DNA of 64,000 nt from Ignavibacteriaceae bacterium (GTDB lineage: Bacteria > Bacteroidota > Ignavibacteria > Ignavibacteriales > Ignavibacteriaceae): contig JALNZG010000001.1 in assembly GCA_023229425.1 (NCBI GenBank), forward strand, positions 1 through 64,000, written 5' to 3'. The notes beneath the pieces were generated by a model. It was not told the origin of the DNA. It was given only the letters and a program-made list of their open reading frames with translations, and did no database searches. The position numbers were made by a program, and so were the translations under genes. This document shows, piece by piece, positions 28,301 through 37,650 of the stretch. How positions within the stretch are numbered: the stretch's first letter is position 1; the number at the start of each line of letters is the position of its first letter.

Positions 28301-29909
28301 GTTATCTGTTAACGGTTCACTCCCTCTAGATTTAGCTTTTGGTGCGGTTGCCAACCGGTTTCCCGATGATAAAGAATTATCGCTTGCTATTAATTCTAAG
28401 GATTTTGACCTTGCTGCATTTGGCGATGCGCTTCCTTTTGTTAATGAACTTGGCGGGATACTTAATGCTGATATTTTAATTGCAGGAACCTACGCAAAAC
28501 TAAATCCTACTGGATTCTTAAAAATTCAGGACGGCGCTTTTAGAGTTGCAGCAAATAATCTAAAATATACAAGTTCGTTTCAGCTTCATTTTGAAGATCA
28601 AAGTTTGATACTTGACAACATGGTTGTGGTGAACAGTGGAACTGTAAAAAACAAAGGTACACTCCGCGGTTCCGGTAAAATGGTATTCAAAGGTTTGAAA
28701 ATTATTTCAAATGAAATTACCGTTAATGGTGATTTGACCGTATTGACAAATGATTCTAAATCCGCAAGCCCATATCTCTATGGAAATTTATTTGTAGGGA
28801 CAGACGGTAATATAGTTTTTTCAATGAAAAATGAATATGCTTCATTAAGTGCTCCTTTACTAATCAAAGATGCCTATTTAATTTTGCCGCCGGCGCAAGG
28901 AACGTTTTCTTCAAACGACGAAAAATTTATTTACAACTATGTTGAGGATACTGTTAAACTAACTTCGCGTGAAGAGGAAATTCAGCGGTTAATTAATGCA
29001 AAGATTACTAAAGATCTGAATAACGGAAACGGCGATGGACTTTTTTCCAAATTTGATTATGATATTCTTGTAAAAATTCAAAGCGAAGCGACCATCACGT
29101 TTATTTTAGCAAAAGAAGCAAATCAGAAACTAACTTCGGTGTTGAATGGGAGTGTCCGGTATAAGCGCGAGAACGGCTTGCAGTATGTACAGGGCGAACT
29201 TAAACTGCTTGAGGGTTCAACCCTTGAATTTATCAAAACCTTTACGGCAACCGGTTCGCTTAAATTTGAAAGCGAAGTAACAAATCCTTATTTGGATATT
29301 GTTGGTATGTATAAAAATTATTATGTTTCATCCGACTCAACTTCCGGAACCGGAAAAGAAGAAGAAGTAGCCGTAAAAATAAAACTTGTTGGTCCTTTGA
29401 AAGAGCTTTCAAAAACGTTTGCACAATCCGAAACTAACATGGCGGTTTACCGCGGTTCTTCGGCAATTATCAATGACCAGGCGACTCCAGGATTGGATAA
29501 ATCGGATGCCATCTGGTTTATTATTTCCGGAAAGTTTAAAAACGAAGTTACTTCTCAGGATAAGACAAAAGCATCTGATATGTTTTCGGGAACAGCAACT
29601 TCCTTTGCAGGCTCGCTTGTTGGGGGGGCGCTAAATACGTATCTTGGCGATGTAGTGAAATCTTTAGAATTTCGTTCCAGTGGAAATACTACCAAGCTTA
29701 ATTTAAGCGGCAGAATAAATAAGTTCAAATATACCATTGGCGGAACGACAAATATTTTTCAGGATCTATCAACTGCAAATATTCTTATCGAATATCCTTT
29801 ATTAGAAAATTTTGTTGTCCGCGTAGAAAGAAAATTATCCGAAACTGAAAACACGTTTACAACGGAAATGATTAACGAACTAGGTCTTAAATATAAATTC
29901 GAGTTTTAA
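25392..29909 (+). CDS. TamB-like translocation and assembly module protein (DUF490)
   Basis: 1505 aa starting at a GTG that overlaps rfaE2. One N-terminal membrane segment (about 20-42, FLFFFVGLFLLFMLIG) anchors it in the inner membrane. The rest is long, repetitive beta-rich sequence, as in AsmA/TamB proteins that span the periplasm as a hydrophobic groove carrying lipids or aiding barrel assembly. The C-terminal 300-400 residues match the DUF490/TamB pattern (LGDVVKSLEFRSSGNTT, ending LGLKYKFEF). No TamA gene is adjacent, but a barrel-containing protein lies two genes downstream. Its stop overlaps the RNase R start by one base. The exact cargo is unknown. Confidence 0.85.
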   Translation: MKNPLLDMIPRRSRFHKTVNVFLFFFVGLFLLFMLIGGITQTATFRNYLREQIVSLVNGEINGKIEIGKIDGTIFTSLIVRDAKLLYQQDTIASIRKVEVKISPLQIFLQKIFVRKILIEDASFVLLRDSAGVLNLTKAFPSTPPDTSKTDFPFLIKISEVSLSQINFSLQDEALRNSKDYYENLNLSDLRINNLGLTLNAEVNINDNEFKAHIDDFYCQTNIFNFNIKKIAGDFLVNEEELSALGVELQTNRSNLSLLAQLKGFNLFDTFNEKTFKKAGANVNLIAQPFNFDDLTALVPAVDMLEGNLDGIINAEGTVNNLHVQDINLKYLETDLKCTGRLKNLDTPSNLLIDAAITNSTLTYENVLALMPGLTLPQFQNLSALAVDTLTYKGGIKNFTSRISAGLNEGSVNGDVTFDFRKPEMEYKADVNSFNLDMQPFVHFPVILTSKITAAGAGTDGKTLTSEITIDAARSKVTHNYLSEFLLTGKMKNGILVATCNAAVDSQKIVFDGNLNIQNDNAPQYEFSLDARELNLAQLLGDSLLTSSFNTTFNVSGEGFNPDKLLAKLNGRIYDSHFKQKIINEAWIVFSMDTKDAKEKNITLHSTFADASLTGNFQLTKLIPQLIYESDGISKSFIEKIDTYYPLGIKKDSLIAKTKLFRNTPRKKTEPEEKQNEAFDLNFNVVARDLSLLSILTDQFQLDTDGKLNGKIKSDNSTFSLQASTSFEYLKIVAGEDIYIASNGNAKINLEHPLRDFHLRNFSSAISLNSERIIAASEIKYVAAKITLRNNILKAEANANIGGNMQGSIAFSSKLGSPTLQVNVDTLVYKYNNFELMNREEMQIGFADKILSFKNFNLYRGEASLKAEGTLATEGKQDLSIQLSKFKGYDISYNLFGIKPESIIDNNITISSKITGTFKNPVIDLKVDVDSVSYHRNTFGSLKALFAYKEKNLQMEIKFGEGGKDSLLAKLSVNGSLPLDLAFGAVANRFPDDKELSLAINSKDFDLAAFGDALPFVNELGGILNADILIAGTYAKLNPTGFLKIQDGAFRVAANNLKYTSSFQLHFEDQSLILDNMVVVNSGTVKNKGTLRGSGKMVFKGLKIISNEITVNGDLTVLTNDSKSASPYLYGNLFVGTDGNIVFSMKNEYASLSAPLLIKDAYLILPPAQGTFSSNDEKFIYNYVEDTVKLTSREEEIQRLINAKITKDLNNGNGDGLFSKFDYDILVKIQSEATITFILAKEANQKLTSVLNGSVRYKRENGLQYVQGELKLLEGSTLEFIKTFTATGSLKFESEVTNPYLDIVGMYKNYYVSSDSTSGTGKEEEVAVKIKLVGPLKELSKTFAQSETNMAVYRGSSAIINDQATPGLDKSDAIWFIISGKFKNEVTSQDKTKASDMFSGTATSFAGSLVGGALNTYLGDVVKSLEFRSSGNTTKLNLSGRINKFKYTIGGTTNIFQDLSTANILIEYPLLENFVVRVERKLSETENTFTTEMINELGLKYKFEF

Positions 29910-32011
29910 TGAAAAAAAAATTGGTTTCCTTCTTTAAAAAAAATCCCGGCAAATCTTTAAAAGCCAGAGAACTTGCTAAACAGCTTGCAATTACCGAAGA
30001 ACATGAGTATCAATCCTTCAAAGCATTGCTCCATCAGTTGCTGGAAGAAGACATTATCGTTAGGTTGGGAAAACGCTTCCAACTAAAAATTGAGAACGCA
30101 AAAGTTATTTCCGGTGAACTGCAAATGCATCCGCGCGGATTCGGATTTGTACTTCCTAAAAAGGAGGGAAGTCGGGATATTTTTATTTCAGGTAGAAATC
30201 TCGGAACAGCTTTTCACGGCGATATTGTTGAGGTTGCGCTCTTCGCCGAGCAGAAAAAGAAAGCGAAAAATCTTGAAGGCGAGATTACAAATATTATTAA
30301 AAGAAGGATCACAGAAGTTGTAGGAACCTTTAAGAAATCGGATTCTCTTTTTTACGTTGAACCGGAAATGAAAGAAATGCGGCGTGATATTTATATTGAC
30401 GAAAAAAATATTCACGAAGCCAAGGTCGGGGATAGAGTTGTTGTAAGCGAAATTGTTTGGGAATCGCCAAAACAAAGTCCCGAAGGGAAAATTATTGAAG
30501 TGCTTGCTAAAACAAGCAAAAGTAATATTGAACTCCTTTCAATTGCAAAGGAATTTAATTTGCCGGTCAACTTCCCCGAAAGAGTTCTTCAAGAAGCTGA
30601 AGAAATTAAACTGGAAATTCCCCATGCAGAAATTTCTACCCGCGTTGATTACAGAAATAAAGTTGTGATGACCATTGATCCCGAAGATGCAAAAGATTTT
30701 GACGATGCCCTTTCAATTGAGGTTTTGGAGAATGGAAATTTCGCAGTAGGCATTCACATTGCGGATGTTAGCCATTATGTTGCAAAAGAAACGTCGCTTG
30801 ATAAAGAATCCGAGAAGCGCGGTAACAGCGTTTACCTTGTTGGAAAAGTTATTCCGATGCTGCCGGAAAGATTATCGAACAACATTTGCTCGTTGGTTCC
30901 AAATGAAGAGCGACTTACCTATTCGGTTATTGCAGAATTAACTGCGCGCGGCAAACTTGTTGATTATAAAATTAAAAAGACCGTTATCAAAAGTAAAAGA
31001 AGATTTACTTACGACGAAGCGCAAAGAATAATCGAGACCGGCGAAGGTGATTTTTCAACCGAGGTTCTACTTCTAAATAAATTAGCATTAACGCTCCGCA
31101 AAAAAAGATTAAAAGAAGGAAGCGTTAACTTTTCCACTTCCGAAATAAAATTCCAACTTGACGAGACGGGGAATCCTATCCGGGCTTATCTTTACGAGAC
31201 GAAACAGAGTAACAACCTTGTTGAAGAATTTATGCTGCTTGCCAATAAAGTGGTTGCGCATCATATCGGTTTTGTTAAAAAAGAATCTGGACGTAAACCG
31301 TTTTTGTACAGAATTCATGACCGCCCCAACAAAGAAAAAATTGAGGAGTTCGCAAAATTTATAAAATCTTTCGGGTATCATTATTCGGCGGATAATTTAT
31401 CCAAAGCTTCTTCGTTAAATCAATTGATGGAAGAAGTAAAAGGGAAAGAAGAAGAATTACTTGTGAACGAAATTGCGATCCGTTCTATGGCAAAGGCAAT
31501 TTACTCAACAGAAAATATCGGACATTACGGTTTGGGATTTCCCTACTATACGCACTTCACTTCGCCTATCCGCAGATATTCCGATTTACTTGTCCACCGG
31601 TTGCTCTTTGAATATATCGAAAAGCAAAAAAAATTAATTTATTCCGAAGAACAACTTTCAGCCATTTGCGAGAACATTTCCGCTTGCGAAAGAAAAGCCG
31701 TTGATGCTGAACGTCTTTCGGTTAAGCTAAAACAAGTTGAACTGATGCGGAGCCATATCGGCGAAGAATTTCACGCGATCATTTCCGGCGTAACACACTT
31801 CGGAATATTTGTAAAAATAAAAGATATCCTTGCCGAAGGGTTGGTTCACGTGCGCGATTTGGAGGGAGATTATTATCTTTATGATGAAAAAAATTATGCG
31901 TTAGTTGGGAAAGCAAGTAAAAAAATGTTCCGGCTCGGAGGTAAAATTCAAGTTAAATTGATCCGGGTCAACCAAGAACGTATGGAATTAGATTTTCTCA
32001 TTATTGAGTAA
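29909..32011 (+). CDS. rnr: ribonuclease R
   Basis: 700 aa, a little shorter than E. coli RNase R. An N-terminal winged-helix region (about 1-65) is followed by cold-shock OB folds (about 70-220), the RNB catalytic domain with DPEDAKDFDDALS at about 255-267 (the clustered aspartates bind Mg), and YTHFTSPIRRYSDLLVHR near 550. An S1 domain closes the protein (about 620-700, GVTHFGIFVKI). It is a processive 3'-to-5' exoribonuclease that degrades structured RNA. It is coupled to the TamB-like gene by a TAATG overlap, so it belongs to the heptose/tamB operon. Confidence 0.95.
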   Translation: MKKKLVSFFKKNPGKSLKARELAKQLAITEEHEYQSFKALLHQLLEEDIIVRLGKRFQLKIENAKVISGELQMHPRGFGFVLPKKEGSRDIFISGRNLGTAFHGDIVEVALFAEQKKKAKNLEGEITNIIKRRITEVVGTFKKSDSLFYVEPEMKEMRRDIYIDEKNIHEAKVGDRVVVSEIVWESPKQSPEGKIIEVLAKTSKSNIELLSIAKEFNLPVNFPERVLQEAEEIKLEIPHAEISTRVDYRNKVVMTIDPEDAKDFDDALSIEVLENGNFAVGIHIADVSHYVAKETSLDKESEKRGNSVYLVGKVIPMLPERLSNNICSLVPNEERLTYSVIAELTARGKLVDYKIKKTVIKSKRRFTYDEAQRIIETGEGDFSTEVLLLNKLALTLRKKRLKEGSVNFSTSEIKFQLDETGNPIRAYLYETKQSNNLVEEFMLLANKVVAHHIGFVKKESGRKPFLYRIHDRPNKEKIEEFAKFIKSFGYHYSADNLSKASSLNQLMEEVKGKEEELLVNEIAIRSMAKAIYSTENIGHYGLGFPYYTHFTSPIRRYSDLLVHRLLFEYIEKQKKLIYSEEQLSAICENISACERKAVDAERLSVKLKQVELMRSHIGEEFHAIISGVTHFGIFVKIKDILAEGLVHVRDLEGDYYLYDEKNYALVGKASKKMFRLGGKIQVKLIRVNQERMELDFLIIE

Positions 32012-32222
32012 TAATGATAACGCAACAAGTTGGAAGTAAAAAGTTAAAAAAAGACAAAAACCTAAATGCCAAAACAATAATTAGGCAAAACCAGAACCAA
32101 ATAGCACAGTCGGCACGTTTGTTTCATTCAGTCAATCAAACATTCATTTAATCTGTCAGTTATTTCGATCTGAAAATTTTCTTGCAATTTTGCATCGAAT
32201 TTAAGAATCAACTAAATACTCT
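32012..32222 (+). promoter_or_regulatory. intergenic leader before the peptidase/barrel gene
   Basis: This 211-base gap is AT-rich. CAATTTTG at 32185-32192 loosely resembles the Bacteroidota TAnnTTTG -7 element, about 31 bases before the ATG. I see no gene, clear hairpin terminator or riboswitch here. Confidence 0.2.
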
Positions 32223-35200
32223 ATGAAGAAACAAATTATTCTCCCGGTTATCATTTCTCTCTTTTCTGTTCAGTTTCTTTTTGCGCAATTCGGGCAGAAC
32301 AAAGTACAGTTTAAGGAAATGACGTGGTACTATATTCAAAGCACTCATTTCGATATCTATTTCAATCAAGAAGGAAGCAAGGTTGCAGAGTTTGCTTCAC
32401 GCGCTGCAGAAGATGCGTTAAGTTCGATTGAAAAACAAATCAACTTCAGAATTAAGAATAGAATTACGCTGATCCTCTATAATTCCCAAAACGATTTTCA
32501 AGAAACAAATGTTACCGACGAATATTTAAGCGAAGGGATCGGCGGCTTTACGGAGCTTTTCAAAAACCGTGTTGTTCTGCCGTTCACCGGAAATTATAAA
32601 ATGTTCCGTCACGTTATTCATCACGAATTAGTGCATGCAGTTTTAAATGATATGTTTTACGGCGGCTCCGTCCAAAATATTATTTCAAACAATATTTCCA
32701 TCCGCTTACCGCTTTGGTTCAACGAAGGCTTGGCTGAATATCTTTCTCTCGGCTGGGATACAAATACCGACATGTTCATCCGTGATGCAGCAACAAGTGA
32801 GTATCTGCCGGACATTCAAGAACTTGACGGCTATTTTGCTTACCGCGGCGGGCAGTCGGTTTTCCATTACATCGCTCAAAAATATGGCGATGAAAAAATA
32901 GGTGAGCTTGTAAACAAAATTAAAGGAAAAGCCAATTTTGAAAATGGTTTGAAGTCGGCGATCGGTTTGGATATGGAGGAATTAAACGAACGTTGGAAGA
33001 AAGATATTAAAAGAATTTTCTGGCCCGATATGGCGCTCTATAAAGACCCGGATGAATTTTCTAAAAGATTAACCGATCACCGCAAAGACGGCGGATTTTA
33101 CAACACGAGTCCTGCAATTTCTCCACAAGGCGATAAGATCGCTTTCATCTCCAACCGCGATTTTTATTTTGATATTTACATTATGGATGCCAACGATGGA
33201 AAGAAAGTTGAGCGCATCATTAAAGGAAACCGTTCGGTTGATTTTGAAGAATTAAATATTCTTACTCCCGGTTTAAGTTGGTCGCCTGACGGTAAGAAAA
33301 TTGTTATGGCTGCAAAGAGAAACGGCGCCGATGTAATTTATGTTTATAATATTGATGAAGATGATGTTGCAATTCTACCGCTCAGATTCGGCGCAATTGG
33401 AACGGTAAATTGGGCTCCCGACAACAATAAAATTTGTTTTGCGGGACAAACTTCTTCACAGTCAGATATTTATATTTATGATATCGCTACAGACAGATTA
33501 GAAAACATCACCAAAGATATTTTCTCGGACAGCGATCCTTCATTCTCTCCCGACGGGAAAACAATTTTCTTCGCTTCCGATAGAGGTGAGTACGTTGATA
33601 CCGCTTCAATTCCGGTGGATTATAAAATCTACGAACACAATTATTCGCAATCAGATCTATATTCTGTTGAAGTAGATAATAAAAAGATCACCCGATTGAC
33701 TAATTCACCAAACTGTGATGAAACTTCGCCCATCGTTTCGGCAGACGGTAAAGAAGTGATCTTCGTATCGGATAAAAACGGCATAAACAATATCTACAGG
33801 AAAAGCATTATACCGCAAGAAAGTGATCCTGCTTCGCCAGGCGATTCGATAAAATCAATTGAAAATGTAGAGGATAAACCGATCACGAATTCATTGAACG
33901 GTTTGTATCAACCGACAATTTCAAAGGATGGTAAAAAGCTTGCGTTTGCATCAATGTATCAATCTGCTTATAATATTTTCTTGATGAACAATCCGTACGA
34001 AATCTCTTTGGATCAAGATTCGCTTCCGCTTACAAAATATATGGAATCAATTCTTTTTAAAACGAAAGCTGAGATTAAGAAAGATACAACAAGCGCAGCG
34101 AAAGTTGATTCAACGGTAAACCAATCTGAAAAAGATGTAAATTTTTCAACCGGAGTTTTTATTGATTCCTCTTCAGTTAAAAAAGATTACAGCAATTTTA
34201 TTTTTGGCAAATCCGATTACCTTTCTTACGATTCAACCGAAGCGAAACCGAACGATCTCTTTAATCCTAAGGCAAACCTTGATGCCGAAGGAAATTATAA
34301 AGTGAACCGTTATAAAGTTACTTTTACGCCCGATATTATTTATGCGAATGCCGGCTTTAGTTCGCTTTATGGTCTGCTCGGAACAACAGTAATTTCTTTC
34401 AGCGATGTTTTGGGAAATCACCGGCTTATCGGACAAACGAGTTTGCAGATAGATCTAAAGAACAGTGATTACGGTCTGGCGTATTTTTATTTGCCAAATA
34501 AATTGGATGTTGGTATCGAAGGATTTCATACCGCCCGTTTTGTTTATTTGCAAAGAGGGAATGATATCAATCTTTTCCGATTTAGAAATTACGGCGGCTC
34601 GCTATCGTTAAGTTATCCGTTCAATCGTTATTATAGATTCGACGGCGGATTAAGTTTCTTGAATGTTTCATCGGAAAATTTGGATAATCCCTATGAGACC
34701 ACGCAAAAAGCGACCTATCTTATTCCTACAATAAGTTTTGTTCACGACAATACAATGTTCGGCTACACCGCGCCGATTGACGGCACCCGCTACAGGTTTG
34801 ATCTTTACGGTAATCCGATCCTTCACGCAAAACAATACGGCTTCTATTCAGTTTTAGGCGATTACAGAAATTACACAAAATTTTGGACGGACTATGCTTT
34901 AGCTTTTCGTTTAGCGGGCGGAGTTTCAAACGGGAAAAGTCCGCAGCGGTTTTTCCTTGGAGGAATAGAAAATTGGATCAACCGGCAATTTGCAACCGGG
35001 GAAGTTCCCTTAAATTCTCCTTCGGATTTTGCGTTCCTTACTGCCGCCTTACCGATGCGCGGATATAATTATGCGCAACGGATCGGGACAAAGTATGCGT
35101 TGTTCAACACGGAATTCCGTTTCCCGTTTATCCGCTATCTCGTTACAGGTGCGCTTCCGATTATGTTTAGAAATATTTTAGGCGCGGCATTTTTTGACGC

Positions 35201-35411
35201 CGGCACAACGTGGAATAATGCTCATCAGCTTCAACTGTTTACAAGAGATGTGAACGGCAGAACGATAAGTAAGGATTTATTAATGGGAACCGGGTTCGGC
35301 GTAAGATTTTATTTGCTCTATTTTCTGCTTCGTGTTGATGTTGCATGGGCTTATAACGCGCAGCATTTTACAACCCCAATTTGGTACTTCTCGCTCGGCG
35401 GAGATTTTTAA
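32223..35411 (+). CDS. outer-membrane protein: MA-type metallopeptidase, TolB-like propeller and BamA-like barrel
   Basis: 1062 aa. Signal peptide about 1-22. A gluzincin-type domain (about 30-270) has HELVH at residues 134-138 and a downstream glutamate in WFNEGLAEY (E168), the expected third zinc ligand. Next comes a PD40/TolB-like beta-propeller (about 290-600) with repeats such as SWSPDGKKIVMAAKR, SFSPDGKTIFFASDR and VSADGKEVIFVSDK. The C-terminal 380 residues look like a 16-strand BamA/TamA-type barrel, ending in GGDF with the aromatic last residue typical of outer-membrane barrels. It probably acts as a surface or periplasmic protease tethered to the outer membrane; the substrate is unknown. 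It is transcribed alone. Confidence 0.75.
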   Translation: MKKQIILPVIISLFSVQFLFAQFGQNKVQFKEMTWYYIQSTHFDIYFNQEGSKVAEFASRAAEDALSSIEKQINFRIKNRITLILYNSQNDFQETNVTDEYLSEGIGGFTELFKNRVVLPFTGNYKMFRHVIHHELVHAVLNDMFYGGSVQNIISNNISIRLPLWFNEGLAEYLSLGWDTNTDMFIRDAATSEYLPDIQELDGYFAYRGGQSVFHYIAQKYGDEKIGELVNKIKGKANFENGLKSAIGLDMEELNERWKKDIKRIFWPDMALYKDPDEFSKRLTDHRKDGGFYNTSPAISPQGDKIAFISNRDFYFDIYIMDANDGKKVERIIKGNRSVDFEELNILTPGLSWSPDGKKIVMAAKRNGADVIYVYNIDEDDVAILPLRFGAIGTVNWAPDNNKICFAGQTSSQSDIYIYDIATDRLENITKDIFSDSDPSFSPDGKTIFFASDRGEYVDTASIPVDYKIYEHNYSQSDLYSVEVDNKKITRLTNSPNCDETSPIVSADGKEVIFVSDKNGINNIYRKSIIPQESDPASPGDSIKSIENVEDKPITNSLNGLYQPTISKDGKKLAFASMYQSAYNIFLMNNPYEISLDQDSLPLTKYMESILFKTKAEIKKDTTSAAKVDSTVNQSEKDVNFSTGVFIDSSSVKKDYSNFIFGKSDYLSYDSTEAKPNDLFNPKANLDAEGNYKVNRYKVTFTPDIIYANAGFSSLYGLLGTTVISFSDVLGNHRLIGQTSLQIDLKNSDYGLAYFYLPNKLDVGIEGFHTARFVYLQRGNDINLFRFRNYGGSLSLSYPFNRYYRFDGGLSFLNVSSENLDNPYETTQKATYLIPTISFVHDNTMFGYTAPIDGTRYRFDLYGNPILHAKQYGFYSVLGDYRNYTKFWTDYALAFRLAGGVSNGKSPQRFFLGGIENWINRQFATGEVPLNSPSDFAFLTAALPMRGYNYAQRIGTKYALFNTEFRFPFIRYLVTGALPIMFRNILGAAFFDAGTTWNNAHQLQLFTRDVNGRTISKDLLMGTGFGVRFYLLYFLLRVDVAWAYNAQHFTTPIWYFSLGGDF

Positions 35412-35430
35412 TTTGATGCGTTTGTGATTC

Positions 35431-35496
35431 CTTTATGCCTTCGAGACTTTGTGGCAACTTTTTAAGACATAGCCACAACGACACGAAGCCACAAAG
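35431..35496. repeat. imperfect hairpin repeat between barrel gene and restriction locus
   Basis: Arms of 25 bases at 35431-35455 and 35472-35496 match as reverse complements at 20 positions, with a 16-base loop. It may terminate the upstream gene. Its words (CTTTGTGGC, GCCACAAAG) resemble the 13713-13790 element and mark a dispersed repeat family at the left edge of the restriction-modification locus. Confidence 0.5.
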
Positions 35497-35557
35497 TGAA
35501 ATCCATCGTAGGTTTGGCTCAAAAATTATTAAAAATATAAAATAATAGGTATGCAGT

Positions 35558-37618
35558 ATGACCTTAGCTGAAATTATAAAAGATTCCAACTACAAGTTGA
35601 CTCAATTTAGCGATGATAAAATTAAAGCTATTGAAGGCAGCATAGTAGTAAAGAAAAATAAAGATAAACAAGCAGCGTACATAAATTGCCTTGTACGGAA
35701 GAAGGAAATAAAACTAACACCCGAAGAAGTAATTAGGCAGCTTTATTTAATGGTGTTGACGGAAGATTTTGGGTATTCAATTTCAAAAATGGAACTCGAA
35801 TACGGAGTTTCATTCGGAAGAGAAAAAAAGCGTGCCGATATTATCATCTTTGACAAAGACCAGACAACCACTCCATACATTATTGTAGAACTTAAAAAAC
35901 CAAAACTTAAAGACGGTAAAGAACAACTTAGATCATACTGTAACGCTTCAGGGGCGCCAATTGGCATTTGGAGCAACGGTGATTCCATATCGTATTATCA
36001 CCGTAAAGACCCAAACTATTTTGAGGATTTATCAAATATTCCCCGCTCTAACCAAAAACTTTCCGATATTCTTACTGCACGATGGACTATTGATGACCTG
36101 ATTGCTAACGACAAATTAATTTCCGAACGTAAATCACTTAAAGATTTGATTCAAGAAATGGAAGACGAGGTCTTGGCAAATGCAGGCGTTGATGTTTTTG
36201 AAGAACTCTTTAAGCTTATTTTTACAAAACTTTACGATGAGATGGAAAGCGGGCGCAACCACTCTCGGTATCTCGAATTCCGAAACTACGGCGATACGGA
36301 AACCGAACTAAAAAATAAACTGCAACATTTATTTGACCAGGCTAAAAAGAAATGGGAAGGCGTATTTACTAATGATGCTAAACTGATGCTTACCCCTTCA
36401 CATCTTTCGGTTTGTGTTGCTTCGCTTGAAAAAGTAAAATTATTTAACTCCAATCTCGAAGTAGTTGACGAAGCTTTTGAATATCTTATAAACAAAAGCA
36501 GTAAAGGGGAAAAAGGTCAATACTTTACTCCTCGTTACGTTATTGATATGGCGGTCAAAATGCTGAACCCACAAGAGCATGAAACCATGATTGATCCCGC
36601 CGCTGGTAGTTGTGGTTTTCCGGTGCATACTATTTTTCATGTGTGGGAACAAATACTGAAAGAAGAAGGATTAGACAAAAGCCATCTTTTTACTCTCGAA
36701 ACAAAACCGACACGTTGTATTGATTATGTGCAAGAAAAAGTATTTGCCATCGACTTTGACGAAAAAGCAGTTCGCGTTGGTCGTACTTTAAACTTAATTG
36801 CCGGAGACGGACAGACAAACGTTTTACACCTTAATACACTTGATTGGGAACGATGGGACGAAAAAACCAAAGACGATGAAGATTGGCTCGACGTGTACAA
36901 CGATGGATGGAAAAAACTAAAAAGGTTGCGTGTTGACAAAAATAGTAATCAGGATTTTGGTTTTGATATTCTTATGGCGAATCCTCCATTTGCGGGTGAT
37001 ATAAAAGAAAGCAGAATACTTTCAAAATATGAATTGGGTAAAAATGCAAATGGTAAATACCAAACCAAAGTAGGCAGGGATATACTTTTCATTGAACGTA
37101 ACCTCGATTTTCTCAAACCCGGCGGACGTATGGCAATTGTTCTTCCGCAAGGCCGTTTTAATAATAGCAGTGATAAACAAATACGTGAGTTCATTGCAGA
37201 ACGCTGCCGTATTTTGGCTGTGGTTGGTTTGCATGGAAATGTTTTTAAACCGCATACAGGTACAAAAACCAGTGTTTTGTTTGTGCAGAAATGGGATGAT
37301 AAACTTTGTCCTAAAGTAGATGATTACCCAATTTTCTTTGCAACTATGCAAGAACCAAGCAAAGACAACAGCGGTGAAAAAATATTTGTCCGCAAAAAAG
37401 ATTTCCCTAAAACTAAAAACAGAACAAATGAAAATGAAGTAGCTGAACCGGTTGACCATTATGATGAAATGCCCCAAAACTTGGAAGAATACCTGTTGGA
37501 TGTACACGGGCATTTAATTGTAAAACACGATTTGTTTAACCACGGTGGTTTAACCAAAGACGGTATTGCGGAAGCATTTGCTGAATTTGCCAAAAAAGAA
37601 AAACTAAGTTTTTTTTAA
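35558..37618 (+). CDS. restriction-modification protein: HsdR-N nuclease-like domain fused to N6-adenine methylase
   Basis: 686 aa. Residues about 35-150 look like the N-terminal domain of type I HsdR, with a PD-(D/E)xK-like arrangement: D in KRADIIIF near 93 and ExK in VELKK near 111. Residues about 180-650 are an HsdM-type methylase with helical N-terminal part, SAM-binding DPAAGSCGF near 346 and catalytic NPPF near 474. It would methylate adenine in a sequence set by the downstream specificity subunit. No helicase/translocase subunit is present nearby, so restriction, if any, may rely on the fused nuclease domain (inference). The gene ends in a run of eight T that contains part of its TAA stop. 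Confidence 0.85.
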   Translation: MTLAEIIKDSNYKLTQFSDDKIKAIEGSIVVKKNKDKQAAYINCLVRKKEIKLTPEEVIRQLYLMVLTEDFGYSISKMELEYGVSFGREKKRADIIIFDKDQTTTPYIIVELKKPKLKDGKEQLRSYCNASGAPIGIWSNGDSISYYHRKDPNYFEDLSNIPRSNQKLSDILTARWTIDDLIANDKLISERKSLKDLIQEMEDEVLANAGVDVFEELFKLIFTKLYDEMESGRNHSRYLEFRNYGDTETELKNKLQHLFDQAKKKWEGVFTNDAKLMLTPSHLSVCVASLEKVKLFNSNLEVVDEAFEYLINKSSKGEKGQYFTPRYVIDMAVKMLNPQEHETMIDPAAGSCGFPVHTIFHVWEQILKEEGLDKSHLFTLETKPTRCIDYVQEKVFAIDFDEKAVRVGRTLNLIAGDGQTNVLHLNTLDWERWDEKTKDDEDWLDVYNDGWKKLKRLRVDKNSNQDFGFDILMANPPFAGDIKESRILSKYELGKNANGKYQTKVGRDILFIERNLDFLKPGGRMAIVLPQGRFNNSSDKQIREFIAERCRILAVVGLHGNVFKPHTGTKTSVLFVQKWDDKLCPKVDDYPIFFATMQEPSKDNSGEKIFVRKKDFPKTKNRTNENEVAEPVDHYDEMPQNLEEYLLDVHGHLIVKHDLFNHGGLTKDGIAEAFAEFAKKEKLSFF
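37609..37616 (+). other. T8 slippery run at the methylase stop codon
   Basis: Eight T at 37609-37616 supply two Phe codons and the first base of the methylase TAA. A -1 shift here enters the specificity-subunit frame, giving FLSCPFNEAKYKALLEG without a break. T-TTT-TTT fits the canonical slippery heptamer; transcriptional slippage on the run would also work. The specificity frame has no ATG, GTG or TTG between its upstream stop (37582-37584) and TTG at 37651. Confidence 0.5.
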
Positions 37619-37650
37619 GTTGCCCTTTTAACGAAGCCAAATACAAGGCT

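Noticed and set aside
37022..37513. Minus-strand open frame of 163 codons opposite the methylase
   Set aside because: It lies opposite the conserved catalytic region of the methylase and its translation looks unlike a protein family.
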